From: Pholis gunnellus
Taxonomy: Eukaryota > Chordata > Actinopteri > Perciformes > Pholidae
DNA: 64,000 bases
Assembly (NCBI GenBank): GCA_910591455.2
Contig: OU342806.1
Span: forward strand, 22,714,933-22,778,932
Direction: 5' to 3'
The notes beneath the pieces were generated by a model that worked only from the letters and a program-made list of their open reading frames with translations, was not told the origin of the DNA and did no database searches. Each line of letters begins with the position of its first letter. Within the stretch, counting starts at the first letter, position 1. Both the position numbers and the translations under genes were made by a program. Below, piece by piece: positions 25,295 to 40,200 of the stretch.

Positions 25295-28200
25295 GGCAAA
25301 CACACACCAACCCATACACATGAGTGCAAGATGAGCAGAGCAGAGAGAAACCTTCTCTGCTGGCTGGATGCGAGTGCTGATCCTGCTCTTATACAGGAAA
25401 CTAAGCTCTCTCTGCTTAATGCCCAAAAGAAAAGCTCTTTAGCTGTCATTATGCACCCGCTTCGCCCCGCAGCCCCTCATTCCACCGTCCTCCCATCTCC
25501 CCTGACATCCCTAACCTCACACTCACTTCATCAGCTCTTTACAATACACAACTTTTAGATGTGTATTAATCATCAGATCAATACTGTACTGGGGTCTCAA
25601 CCTAACAGCCATTGCGGTGGCCTCTTGCTCATCCCACCTCGGTAGTAGTAAAAGATTTCTTACTGTAGGTTTAGGCAGCCCTTTCTTACCTAATCCTAGC
25701 TTTTGTAATAACAAGATAAAAGCTAGCTATAATATTATAATATGATAGTACAACAATATTTGTTGCAATTGCAGGCTTCCAGTCTGACAAAAGATGATAG
25801 CCCAGATTATTACATTTAGATACAAAGACTAAGTTGATGGATAGACGAAAGTCAGCCTAACGTTGCTTTAGGACATGGACCAGTCTTAGGACTTTTTGTG
25901 TTTGATTTGGGACTTGAGACACACTTGCGACTAGCAAGACTTTATCGCCTGCTGCTACACGATTGCAACGGTAATGCAACAATGAATGACAGATGTCTGA
26001 TATCTTTAAAGCTTTTATCTTGGTATGTATCCCTTAAAATTGGTCGACTTGAATATGTGCCTGTTTGAAGTGTTGTCCTAAAATCATCTCACAAATTTTC
26101 ATTGGAATTAACTTTGGACATTGGGGACATGCCGACACTGACACAGTTTTTTGCTTTGGGTCACTGATCTGTTAGAACATCCTTTTCCCTTTAGACGCTG
26201 TGAAACTGTGAAACTGTGCACTGCTGCAGTTGCTCTTCAAGATTTTGACCGACTTTGGCTGGATTTAGTCATCCAGTGGCTGCGAGTGTAACCTTTCCCA
26301 AGAGCCCTCTGTCGGCCTTTACCCGTGGCATTAATTGTTCTTTCCTTTGTCACATATTCAGTTTCAGGGCTGTCAACTTTTCAATTTGCTTTGGAGTGAG
26401 AAAGTAATACAACTTCAGATTGTACATGGTCATAGTCAGGGTCATCCTGAATAGAATTATATTTGACATTTCGGCAAACACTGAAGGAAAGTATTTTGTG
26501 AGATTAAACATGATTATTTGTTACAATGTATTTTGAGCTGACTTTCCCGGTGCAGTAATGTGCAGTGGAACTATTTCAAATGGTCATAGGCACGATTGGG
26601 ATGAAATCCATTGCGCTTCTCAGCAAACCTACTATGGAAACGGTTTTATCAAATTAGGATTTCTTTGCGGACGTCACATATTTAACAAGAATAATTCAAT
26701 ATATAATGTGTAATATAATGCAGCTTTTATTTGGTATTTAAAATCTGAAAACGTATAGCTGAAATGAGATTGGCTTGGCTACTCCTAGAAGGCTTACCGG
26801 TATCGTATCAGCACGTATAGTCATGATCCAAGCAGCGGCAGTTACTCATTTTTTCAATTTCATAGTGGTGAGGCCTGTTGTGTTTTTGTAAATTCCCAAC
26901 ACTTAAAAAGCGCTTCTATGCTCTTCACCACGTACGTATACACCCACACAGTTCTGTCTGATGGAGACTTTTGTCTCGCTTCTGCCTTTAGCCCTGAGTC
27001 CTGCTGAGATGATTTGTCACTGTGCTTAAAGGTGCTAAACACAAAGTAGTTTTTGTTATTGTTGTTTGTACAGATTTCCTGCGCTCCAGCTTCAGTTGCT
27101 AAGGCTGCTTCTGTGTGCTCGTGAAACATCTGCTCTTGGATTTTTCTGTGCAAAAACCCTGTCAAAATTCCCCAACCAATAGAATGCCAGGTGTAGTGTT
27201 GCCCAATGACATGATTCCTGCCTCGTTGCGGGTGTGTTCGCTTTACGAGAGCGTCCCTGATGGTGGGTTACTCTTTAACCGGGTCAATCTACTTCCGCCT
27301 TCCGATGCCTCATTATATTGCTTTCTTCAAGATTTTTGGAATATAAAGAACGTTAATATATACCAGCGCAATGCCCATACTTTTTTAAAACTATAATAGC
27401 TGCATTGGCCTATTGTCGGTGTGATAGAGGGGAGCGAACAGTGGTGTCGATCAGGGGAGGAAGTTACAGTTAGTGGCACAGGTAGCTGCCGCATATTCCA
27501 GTGAGAATCCGTTTGTGTCGGTGTGGAGTGGCGCCAGTCAATGCAACACGAGCCATGTAATGTGATGTATGTCCCAGCAGCATGCTACTACAATAGTCAA
27601 GAAGAATACCACTGATAATCAATAACGTTATGTAGCACGGCACCCGGACGTTCACCCACAAAAACACAGCAGAACATATCTAAAGTTAACTGTGCAATCA
27701 AACGTTAGCCGAGACTGAAAATAGGGCACTTTCCGCTTCAGTATGTTCAGTTCACGCTTGAAAGGGAACAACAACATCAAATTATAGCTACAGTGAGGTA
27801 GGTAGGCTGAACATGGGCAGACCATGGATGTATAATTAAGAAGGGGAAGCATGCAGCATTGGTTTTAGCTAGCATTAGAAAGCTAATGGCTCGCTCTGTG
27901 TTATGTGCAGCTGTGAACGAGCATGAGCTGAGGTGGTTCATTCATGGCCTCCTTATCAGCATACGGCAAAATAAAAAAGTTGGCTCCAGTAATAGTTGCC
28001 GGTGTAATTATTAAAGTAAAATAAAAAGTACTGGCTGCACACTGGTATTCTAGCTAACTATTTTGTTAACTAACTTTTGACATTTGTTCTCTTTGGTTCT
28101 ATAGATCAAGATGGCACTCTTACTGGCATTGTATTTGATATCATGTTCCACACCATATAGTAAGGAGCTTTCTTAAGACCAGCACAAATGGACTAAGAAC

Positions 28201-31200
28201 CACAAGATCCTCTGCATACATAATATGGTCAACTAGAGTATTAGCAATCATGCACCCAGTATTAGAGGCTTTCAGTTGCTTGGACAGATCATCGATGTAT
28301 AAATTAAAAAGAATTGGGGACAAATTTCCCCCTTGTCGGACACCAACTGCTAACCCCAAATAGGGCTGAGACACTATTGCCCCATTTTACTTGTACAGTC
28401 TGGTGGACATACCAGTAATACCATGTCTTTAATGACCAGCACTAACAGAACATACAGCATCGAGTCTGGTAATAAGCCGTGAATCATGAAGCCAAAATGG
28501 CAAGGAGAGGAGCTAACCGTATTTAAGGTGTTCAGCAGTAATATAGTCTAAACCACTTGCTTTGCTATGAGACAACTTCTTTATAGCTTGGTACACCTCA
28601 TGTGACATAGTTGCCATTGAATCATTACTCTGAATATTGTCCACCTTATACAAATTCCATCAACAGTGCATGGTAAAGATGTTCTACATTTGTTAAGACC
28701 TCTCACTTTTTTAAGAAAATCAACAACATTGTTACTTATCAGCTTCTTGGCCATTTTTCTTTTTTACAAAGGAAGCAAATGACATACTTACATCTTGCAT
28801 TAGTGAGCTTCTTGTACTCAAGCACAGGCCCTTGCCTGGGTCTACCTGCGATAGCCCATGATTTAAAAGCTTCACAGGCTTTAGCACGATACTCAGCTAC
28901 ATACTCGTTCCAACCAGGTCTGATGCTATGTGTCTTATTTGTATGCTTGTAGTCAGGCTTACTGCCTTCATACAGAGCACTTACTATATTATTATACATG
29001 GAGCAGAGTTCTCTCCTATGCTCCAAATCCTTACAATTGACGTCAGTACACATAGTTGCATCTTAGGTCAACGAATATTACTTATGGATTTGTCTGTACG
29101 AGAATAATAGGCTAAGATGCCCTCTTTTGTGTTGACACTATTTCCACTTCTAGATAGCGCCGGTAGATGTACAACATTCATCGACATCACAAAAGGTCAT
29201 TGATCAGTTGTTGCTGCCTTATAAAGAATGCCCATACGTCCTAATGAAGCATGTGCATCAACTGTACTAATACAATGGTCCAGTCATGATGTAGTGTGCC
29301 AGGCCTCACTAATGTATGTATATTTATCTGTAGGCAAAAGCACTTTCTTTGACAATATTAAATGATTATCTTTACAGAACTGAGCCATGTGATTGGCAAA
29401 TAATGAGCTTGTGTCTGAGATATCTGCATTCATATCCCCAATGATATATATACTAGAAGAAGTATTATCTTGAATGAAGGAATTGATTTAATTTAGCTTA
29501 TTTAGATATTCATCCTCATTTTGATTGCACTCCTAGGGTGTATAGACACTTAGGGTAATTCATTATTTATCATCGTGAGTAAACTGTATTACAATACACC
29601 AGTCAACACCAAGCCTGACCACATTTATCAATCAGTCAAGCTTCTTATTCCATATAGCCACACCCCCTGGTATCCTTCCTCTGACTATTCCCATGCCACG
29701 GTCAGTTGTAGACTCCCCTGTCCCATTAAAGTTATCATTGAAAGAATTTAGTTTTTTCAAGTCTTGCTTTGCTAAGAATGTCTCTTGCATAGTGTGTCAC
29801 AATTCTCAAAAGATTGTCAACAACCGTGCGGCGAGCTTTATCCCCTGCGCTGCGGCCCACACGCAGACAATTGTATGACAAAAACAGATTATCATTTAGC
29901 AAGCGCCAGCAGGCACACTTATTCCCCCCACAGCATGTGTGGGGTTTGACCCGATAACTCCCGCCCTGCGCAAGCTCATAAAAGCGCCGGACAAATGCCC
30001 CTTCTGGCCAGAGCTCCGGAATGTACATTTCATCAACCTCATTCAGGATCAACTCGTGGCAGATATCCTAAAAAACCCACTGAACCCACAGAGATGACTT
30101 GGGAGGGAAGAAGCTTTTTCAAACTCTTGATACACTGCAAAGTTAATTTTGACAGATTGGAGATATGAGGTCTGGCTGCAGGGGGATGGAACAGCACAGC
30201 CGGTAGAGAACAGCTGTTCACTGCTGCGCCGGATGGATGCCAGTGTTAGGTTAAGCCCAGTGGACACTGACACAAATACACAAAAAGCCGGTGTGATCTG
30301 AACGCTTCTGTCAAACATGTCACCCAAAACTCTTGGGTCATGGAAGCATGTCACTGGAGTTTTATCTGTTATGTTATGGCTGCTCTCCTATTCTTTTCAA
30401 ATTAGGTTTACCCGTCTGTGTTTATCTGTGACTCTCTGACTCCCTTTTATAATCATAACCTTCTTTTACCTGCTTTGACCAGTGATACAAATGATCACTT
30501 TACCAAAAACATTGGTTCCACATATGCATGTCCCTGGCAATGCACACAACCTATTGAGTTTAAGGTCTGGTTCTGGCAGCAAAGTCTTGTGTTTTACTTT
30601 GGGAGTGTCTGGAAGTCAGTGGTAAAGGTTTTCTTGCCCTAAAACTATTCAGTAGTCAATTAATCAACATCTGTCTGTCAAATAGTAGTATGACAGACAG
30701 ATGCATATTTTGCTTAATCACTTTCTTTATTTTATGCTTTCCAGCGGATTTATACTTTCTTAATTCAAGACATATTGTTTTATAAAATAAGACAAGGTTT
30801 CCGGACAAATACTTAACTTCCCTACTGGCAGTGTAAAAACTAAGCATCTTTAACAGGACAAAGGGGACGCATCACATCCAGACGCTTGGTTATTCCAACA
30901 AAACTACTTGGTTATGTTTCGGCAAAAAAACTACTTTGTTAAGTTTAGGTTAAACATGGTGGTTTGGGTTAAAATAAGTATGTTTGTTATGGGAGTAAAG
31001 TTGTGTAGCCTATGTGAGTTAAGTAGTCAGAGTAAACAGAACAACAGCTATCTCTTGGTTGAAACGCCTATAGTTGTTTGACTCATTCATCCAAGTAGGT
31101 CTATCTACAGGTGCACAGTATTACAGGACAAGCCTACTTCATGTTATGCCGTTGAAACGTTTAGTAACGTGTTTGAAAGGTTATACGGTTCATTTTAATG

Positions 31201-34200
31201 TCATTGCACAACAGGGTTGTACAACAAAATGCAGTTTATAGTCCCACTTTGCTACAGAAGAACATGCACACAAAAAAACAAAATGATTATATTTGGAGGG
31301 TGGAGGATACATTTTGTGTCTCACAGCTTGAGGAAAGAAGCTGCTCTGGTGGCACGGCAGCTGATACTTCTGTATCTCCTGCCCTGGTCCGTGCACATCC
31401 CATGCCGGTCTGTAATGTTTACAGTCAGGATGCTTTTAAATGCTCTTCTGTAAAAGTTAACATGAACTTGGCAGAGCAATTTTGCCTTCTTAAGTTTCAT
31501 AAAGAAATACAGCATGTCTACATCAATGGTGTAAACAATTGTGTGTCTATGTGTGAGTTTTTTCTAAAATCAACATATCTTTATTGTTGTTGGTGTTGGC
31601 GTCTCTCTCCAGTCTCTCTTGATGCCTCCTTGATGCCAGCTTTCAGTCCAACTCTGGAGATGTTTCCTTGTCACCTGACCAGAAAAGCAGCTTTTTTGGA
31701 CTCTGAATGGTGCCTTCACCTCTCCATTCATTCCATCTTTCTGGTTGGGGAATGAATGTATCATCTTTGTGATCACCGCATCATGTATGACTGCTTATCT
31801 ATGTGCAGAACTTTGGGCAGTCTTTGTTGGGTGTTATACAAATACATTTTGATTGATTTTGATCAACACATTTTCTGATATATGATGTCACTGTTGATGT
31901 ATATTCCTCAAGATTGGTGTTCTCATGGTTTGCAGCATACTTGAATGTGTGCCAGTCTGTACATTCAAAGCAGTCTTGTGAAGCAGCTGTAGCTTCTACA
32001 AACCTATGGTTTGGTCTATTTAATAGGCTGGGTGTTAGTAGGCAGCAGAAGCAGGGAAATATGGTCTGATGGTCCAAAGTGGGAGGCATTATAGCTGCCA
32101 GGAATATCGGTGTAAACATGATCCAGTGTATTTTTTCCTCTATTGGAGATGTAAACATGCTGGTGGAATTTAGGTGAAACAGATCTGAGGTTTATTTGAA
32201 TCTGTTCGCCTTCCTACGTGGACTTTGACGCTTTGACTTTGACATTGTCACCTGACTGCTGGAGCACTTTCTCTGAGCATCTAATACTGCCACTGCTGGG
32301 CTAACATTGGAGTAACTGCATGGGCGAACCAGAAGAGACCTTTTTATTGTTATACTCTGTTCTTTGGAAATATTTATCTAGGTCAACACTTCAATTCAAG
32401 CTCTGTAACACAGCATCTTTGAGCTGAACTATAACACCTCAACCACATACTTGACATTCAGTATGAAAAGCAGATGGTGGTGCCATGGAAAAGCAAAAAA
32501 AAGAAAATTGCTGAATGTGTATAATACACATTGTTGACTAACATTATTTTTTAAATAAAATGAAATCTAAACTTCCTCTGAAATTCATAAAAAGGTCAGC
32601 TGTTGTAAGCCAAAAGATGGTAAATGAACAATGCAATGAATACCTTTTCCTCACAGGACGTCCACTCCTGAGGTCCATCTCAGAGGAAACATTTAACCAG
32701 CTTCACCTTTAGCCAAACTGTTACAAAAATATAATCTCAACATATGTTTTCAGACAATGGCATTGAATGAATGCAGTAATATTCAGCTCTGTGACCTTTT
32801 AACTTGTAGTTAGCGACTAGGAATGTTGACCATTAACCGGCAGTACGAATTTTGACCGATTATTGCCATCAGTTAAACATATAAAAAAGATATTAACACA
32901 TTTTTAAAAAGATGAAAGGAGAATAGCTGGTCCACCGTGAAGATCAGCCCACCTAAAGGGCACCTGAGCACTTGTTGCTAGCTTCAGGGCTAACCCAATC
33001 ACTTCAAAGCAGCAGGTTGCAAGTGGCTGGCTAACAAGACAACTTGGCTTTGGTTATACGTTTTAAGTATTTACTCACCGACTTATAAACTGTACACATA
33101 CCGCACTGCTACATTCACAGCTATAACGTTACTGTGTCATACTCAATGCACACAGGACACTCGCTAATACGCCGGGCTTTCAATACACCGGTGGAAAGCC
33201 TGACAGCGAAACTAATTGACGCGTTGGGAGACTTACTGGAAAAGTGAAGTCCAGGACAGTGCACACAATGTCGTGGCTGCCGACTCTACAAACACATTCC
33301 AGCACAATCTTTGGTTAGATTTCTGTGGCAGTGCAACTGTTACAGTGTCTACTGTGTTTAAATGGACTAACGGTGGATTTATGCTTCTGTAAACCAGTTT
33401 GCAGTGCCTGCCAGATACGTTTGTCTCTGGTAAAAATCATCGTTGGTTGATTTTTGATAGCACCAATCGATGGATGAAACACTCTGTTTTTTGCTCAAAG
33501 GTCTTTGGCATTTGTTCCTCATTGTTTCGGTGTTATGGCCCACAACTTCCCAACTTGTAGGTGTAGACTAAATCTTGAGCTATAAGGAGAGTGAATCTCA
33601 GACCATTGCTTGAATGTTTAGGGTGTGGACATTAGCATCAAAGCATATGCAAATAACCACCATAGTAACCTGCTAAATGCTAAATGGATATAGCAGTTGT
33701 AGTATTTTGACCACTCAAAGTCCTGTACGCTTCATGTAAACATTCACCCGTTCGGTCATACACAGATAGCAGAGGCTGCCACCTGACCACCAGGGATATA
33801 AACTAATGCACATTCACACACACACACACACTGATGGTACAGCAATTTGGGGTTCTGCATCTTTCCAAGTTCAGACAGTTTGACATACGGACTTGAGGAG
33901 TCAGGGGTCCAACCACCAATCTTCCGATTAGTGGACGACCTGCTCTGCCTCTGAGCTACAGCCACAAAAGTATAAAATACATCTTCAGTCTTACTTTTCA
34001 TGTTCTGATGCAAAGAAACATAATAAGAAAAGATGAACTGCTATTGTGTGAAAAAACCCCAGAGAGCAACCGTTTCATGGCTTACTGACTAGAAAAATAC
34101 ATATTCACCACAAAAAAATAAAGTCAAGAAACTGTACTGCTTGAATAAAATGAAGACAAAAAATATATTGAAATATTAACAAAATATGTTTTGAAACTCT

Positions 34201-37200
34201 GTATGGGCATTGGTCCATACACTCAAGACAATATCATTTATATCATTTTATATCCAAAAAAGCACAAAGAAAATAGTCCAGTAGGTTATTTTAGACTTCC
34301 ACTTCAGGAGATGATTCAGCATTGCTCAGTTTCTTATCAAGTCATGGGTCATGTTTAATCACAAATACATTGATAGATGAAAAAAAGGAATTACTTTTCC
34401 TTTCTTCTTCATGATGTTGAAGAAAGGGAGCATATTTTCAGCTCCCGCTGTTCTCCAAACGCCCCAACAATGTCTTCTTCCTGTTCATAATAGTTTTTTT
34501 TAACAACAGTTCCTTTCCACTAGCTGTCTAATGCTCCTCCTCAAATGTCTTGTTACTATAATTTCTTCTTCTCTCATCCTGGCAGGAGGTGAAGTACTTC
34601 CAGTTTCCCGGAGAGCTTCTGATGAGGATGCTGAAGATGCTGATTCTTCCCCTCGTTGTGTCCAGGTACCGACGACTGTCACCTGCAGACCCTATATTAT
34701 AGTTTACTATATTATACATACACACTATACTGTATTATAAACTACATTATTGTTTCCCTATATTGTAGTCTCCCTATAACCCTCACAGCTTTAACCCCTT
34801 GGATTACCACGACGAGTTTTTAGTGACATATTCTGTGCGCTATTACTCGCATTCACTGCAAGTTCGCAGGAGGGTGGAGTGGACATAAGTAAAAAATGAC
34901 CAGCGAGATGATGTGAAATGCACTAAAAAAATACCTTTACATTTTTTTATCCAATTTGACTATAGGCATAACAAAGTCACTTTTATTGCAAAAAAGTAAA
35001 TACACATTTTTTACAAAACACAAAATTGGTGTTAACAAACCCTCATTTGAACTTGAAACCCACGCTGCCTATCCTAAAATACATTGTTTGAGCATTTTTC
35101 TTCGCAAACTTTTCAAGCTTAAAGAGTGCAGGCACACCAATAAGAGCTCAGGGAAGCTGTTGCGAGTTAAAGTGAAAATTGATTTTCATTTTTAATCCTA
35201 AACCATGAATTGGATTTCATGAATAGAATTGATTTAACGCCCAGCTTCTACCAGGATGTGCGGATATCCAATAGAAGTAAGGCAATTCATGCTATTTTCC
35301 AAAAGTAAAGAAATACCCACCCAAATGTATATTGTATCATGGCAGTAGCAGAATGTGCACTGCCATGACAGTGCACCAAAAGCAGTCTAATAATCAACCA
35401 AACTGTAGCAGCGAGTCTTGCCAAAATCCACAAGCAGCAGGAGGAGTAGCTACCAAGCGCTGAGTACAGTCAGGCATAGTGTTGTGCAAGTTCACAGTTC
35501 ACAAACACCACCTCAAAGTTAAATCAACTAGTTCAGGTTAATAGTTCACAATTTTGAACCAAGTCTACGGTCCCAAAAAATGACCTTGTTCACATTTTTT
35601 TTTTATCTGGTTGGATGCTATGGCCTGAAATGAGTCTCATGAAAAACCCGGTGCGCGATCGTTATATACGAACCCACAGAGGAGTAACTGCAAGAGGAAA
35701 AGCATCCTGGGAAGGGAGCATTTCTGCTCCGTGTACACAAACGCGGTCCCGGGAGCACAGGGCTGTTATGAGCGCATGCCCGACCCTCCCTATAGCGCTT
35801 GCATCTGCTCAACACTCGCCAAGATGACTTAGGAGGAGGGACTGGAATAGACCGTGGCATGATGTCTCCGCTCTTTTGATGGCAGTAGCCATGCCGGCAT
35901 ATGTCATAGGCGCCGTAAAACACAGTGCATGAGCATTATTAACCCTCGCCAGAGAGGTTGACATAAACGATCACGTTTATAAGTTGCAAACGGATACTTT
36001 CAGTTTGAACTATTCGGTACCAATTGAAATGTCTCCACGATCTGCCTTTACAAAGAGATCGTTAGTGTCGTGCAACAGTGCACAGTCTATCAGTTGCAGT
36101 TCTCTGGCTCCTGTATCTTTCTTGCATACAGTGGCGCAGCGCCGCTGCTATATAAAAATATATCCCAATAAACACTCTCTCTACTTTAAGCAGCCGGAGT
36201 ATGGAACAAAAGAGGAATATAGATCGTACACTCCAAGACATTGCCAGCCAAGCTCTCCTCACATGGACCTCATTATTCTCCGTGAAGTTTTCTGGACTGC
36301 ACCATACTCAGTTTAAAAATAGCTTTTTAAAAGCTACATTGTTTTTTGTGGAGTGAGCAACACTGCACTAAGCTCCTTTAAAAAGAAAAATGGACTTTCA
36401 AATGTTGCATTGTTTGACAGCAGTTTGTCGTAAAATACGAGGCAATTTAGCCTTTTGTATTCTGCTTAAGTTGGCATAGAGTTAATACACCAGTCATAAT
36501 TTGGTTTTACTAAAACGATCTAACGACAGTAACAGGCAAACCACCTTTAAAAGTGAAGAGTTCTTAAATAAGTGTGGTGGATCTAATTCATGCCGATGTG
36601 GAGTGTAGTTCATGGGAATTTAGAAAAGTAAGCGATACATAATTGCAAAAGTGACTTATAAAAATTAGGAAATGCAACTGATACATATTTAAAGAAACCT
36701 AAAAGTGTTAAATTTAAAAACGGAATTTGGTGTGGTGTTTAGTTACCATGTAGGGCTATATTCTTTTGTCCAGAAACACCTTTAACCTCACCTCCCAACT
36801 CTGGATAACTCTGAGTTAGGCCAATAATGAATTTTATAACTTGGATCAAGAAGGTCCATTTAAGCGTTCGTACTGGGAAGTTGATGTACCTAAAAAGAAA
36901 TCATCCACTGATTTCCAGATGTCTTTCACAGTGTAGGTCTGAGGGGGAAAGTCTTTTTGGGCCCATCACGTGACGGACCAGGAAGTCTTAAATTACTTGG
37001 TTTGGCCACTGTGTCAAATTGGCTCCAAATCCCAGTGAGTTCCTGGGGAGCTTGGTCGTCTCCAGGGAAGCGAAGACGAGTTGAGTTGTAACGTCGGTAT
37101 GTCCTGTATCCAGCAGCAGAAATGAACTGCAGCAGCCTGTAAAGGCCTGCTGTGGACCACATGCTGAAATCCGCAGAGCCCTGAAGCCCCTCCCTCACAG

Positions 37201-40200
37201 CTGAACAGAGTGTATTAATATTGAACCTGTCGCGTGTCGAAAGTGGGCCGACCTTGACTCTGCTCGTCCTTTGGGTCCCCAGTAACACAGGCACATACTG
37301 TAAAGTAGATTGTATTGACAGTTCTAAAGATATGTGAAGGACACACACGCATACAAACAGAGATTCCTTTCCTTATAGGAAGCTGGATTGTTGCTTTAAG
37401 TATCTATACATCACTGTGTGCGAGTGTGTGGCATTCTGTCCCTGAATGAAAGCAGTGGGGGATTAAGCCTCTTTATTCAAAAGAAAAATCCTTCAAACCA
37501 CTAACACTGATGTGATGCCGCTTGGTTCTGTGATTACACTACTCTCTGTGTGGTTACTGTGGATCGTCTGGTGGTTACTGATGTATACATTTAGCGTGAA
37601 GACGTGAGTTTAATGCTTAATAAAACATTATCGACAACACATTTAACAGTATGTGAATTAATCACACGCATTACCAGATGGATTCGAAGCAGCAGTTCAG
37701 CCCTCTGAATTATTTGCCTTTGGAGACGATAAGCAAATAGCCAACCTCAATGCAATGAACCTTTCATAAAATAAGTAAATAACGAGAGACGTTTTCACCT
37801 CGTTTCACTTTGTATGCAGTCTCATACCTCTAATGTTTTTTATTAAGCTAAAATATTTTAAAAAATGAATTAGATATTAGTATGCTTCGTACTCATGTCA
37901 GCAATACAGATCTTTCAGATATTGGAAAAGATGCCAACTTCCACTCCCAGCTTTCTGATTCCTTTCTTTAATGCATCTAGTTCTCGAGAGTACTTTTGGC
38001 TTTGTAAAATGACATGCTCCACCAATTCTTCTACTTGACAGTGTCTAAATAATCCTTAGGGATGTTTAACTCTTATGTCCAGTGTTTAATTAAGTCTAGC
38101 ATGTTCTTCTCTCGGTCTCGTCAAGAAGTTCACCTCTCTTGAGTCTCCTTTAAGCTGTGCTCACGTAGGCCACTTCTCGCTGTACTGTACAAAGGGGCCA
38201 TCCTGTGTATCAACTACACCGCCAGTCTTTCAGGATGTTACTTTATTATTCCCTTTGCTTCAGATTGGTTGAGTGAAATGTCCATGATCTCATCATGATT
38301 CAGAGCCTGTTTTGCTAATGCATCCAAAATATCATTGCCATTAGCCCCTTTGTGAGCTGGTATCCACATAACTGTTAAAAAGAAAAGAAAAGAAAACACC
38401 AGGGATACATACATGAAAAAACAGAGCAGAGCAGAGCAGGATAAGAAGCGAACCAGGCAACATACCATTAAGAATCAAAGCAGAGCAGGTAACACAACAG
38501 GCGAACCGACACTGAGAGAGGGGACACACAGAATACTTGTACGTGACATCAGTGCTATTGGACTATAGGTCGTTGGAGCTCATGGGTTCTTGCCTCGTTT
38601 CCTAATAGGAATAACCACTGCCTCTTTCCAACCAGATGGCAATTTTACCATTCTCATACTTTATTATAAAAACCTAGCAGCTTCATGGACGCTAACACAG
38701 TGCTTTGGCGTTACATAACAGATTCTATCCTTCCCAGAAGATGTTAGTCCTGATCCTATTCACAGCCTTCTTCATGTTTTCCAAAGTAAATGAAGCATCC
38801 ATTGCAAGTGTATACTCTCAAAGAATCCAGGACTAGTTGCTCTGGTCATTACTCTTACTCTAGTTTCCTCCTCAGTCAGAACTATGGATTTGAGTACAGT
38901 ACCTCTGCTATCATCTCTGCCTTCGCTTCATCAGACACTGCCGCCTACTTCCGTACTGAATTACTGCCATTCCCGTCTGATTCCTTTTTATGCTTTTAAT
39001 CATGTTCCAAACATCTCCCAAAGCTGTTGGTCTGCCAATTTTACTAAAAAAGCTGTCAGCTTTGCTTTTTTGCATCAAATGTAAAGAAATCCTTTTTTGT
39101 ACTGCTAAACTTCCCCTTGCTTCTTTCTAGTTATCGGCTACGTAACACTAGAAAGGTATCACTATCTACTGATGTTCCTTCTGAGACATCCCACTCACAT
39201 CTCCCTGCTAAATTCCTATAAACTAAGGTTAAATCTAGAACTCTATGTACTGTGTGCACTTCTCATCTAGTCCGTCACCCATCATTTATATGATTCATGC
39301 TTTTCTCTGGGCAGTTCTTCAATTACCTCAGCACTTGCATCCATCCTTTCTCCTCCCCATAACGTGCAATATGCATCCACATCCCCACAAAACAACACCC
39401 CGTAACATACAACATATTCTAGCTCATTTGCTATCCTCACTTCTCTAAATGAAATATCTTTACTGATAAATGTTTCTCCTCCGTTCCTCCTATCACACCT
39501 AGCAAAAGCAAATTGGACTTCCTGTAGACAAATTACATCTGGTTTACTGGATAAATTGTCTACGTACTTTTTGAATTCAGACTCATTGCTCCCAACTTGC
39601 TTGAATGCTGAGATCCTGCTGATGTCTAAATGATGAGATTCCGCCTCCGCAATTGTTTGTATTCTCTCTGTTTTGTAGCATTCACTGCCTCTACTATTGA
39701 ACTGGATTCTTTACATTAACCAAGTTGTCTCTCTACTCTCTTTCATCGTGTCCTCTCTGTCTCACTGTCTCTGAACATGGGATCCTGTTCTGAACTCTTA
39801 GCTGCTGTATTTCCCTCTTCATCACTTCACATCCCCCTTCAGCCACAATGTGATTGCCACCACTGTTACAGTATTGTGGTAGTCTCTGATCACATTGTTC
39901 ATACTCGTGATCTTCTCCACATCTGGGCACATCTTCTGCCTTCACATGTCTTGGCAGTATGACCAAACGTTGGACAGTTGGAGCACCTCATTGGTGTTGG
40001 CACGTACTCTCTTAAGCTTAGTTTATACTCGCTGTAGTGAAGCCGGAGCAAGGACGCGACTGTCACAAATATTTCAGTGATAGAAACACTATTTACATAT
40101 AAAGGGATATTACAAAATAAGCCAATTCGTGTTGAGATGTATCTTCCTTTGATACTTTGATTTATCTCCCCACCATCACCATTATCGGCCTCAAGAAATA

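Larger units (their letters stand above)
16547..34585 (+). other. slc1a7: slc1a7 intron 1 (18.0 kb)
   Basis: Holds no recognisable host exon. Contents found: several SINE fragments (17.2, 18.2, 22.3, 33.8 kb), a (GT)40 repeat, a 20.2 kb palindrome, hAT-like fragments (16.8, 24.1 kb), an LTR-like block (22.7-23.1 kb), a GCTAA minisatellite (23.2 kb), an AC repeat (25.3 kb) and LINE remnants at 21.4, 28.1-30 and 31.2-32.2 kb. Long stretches such as 25.3-28.1 kb and 32.3-33.6 kb show nothing I can name. Confidence 0.8.

Noticed and set aside
28141..30052. Functional retrotransposon protein genes in intron 1
   Set aside because: Stops and frameshifts interrupt every domain, and the RT catalytic motif is altered (YAED).
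31198..31755. 185-codon open frame on the plus strand, the longest single frame in the window
   Set aside because: Its first part is the reverse complement of a LINE 3' end (31188-31440), its composition is not protein-like, and no family fits.
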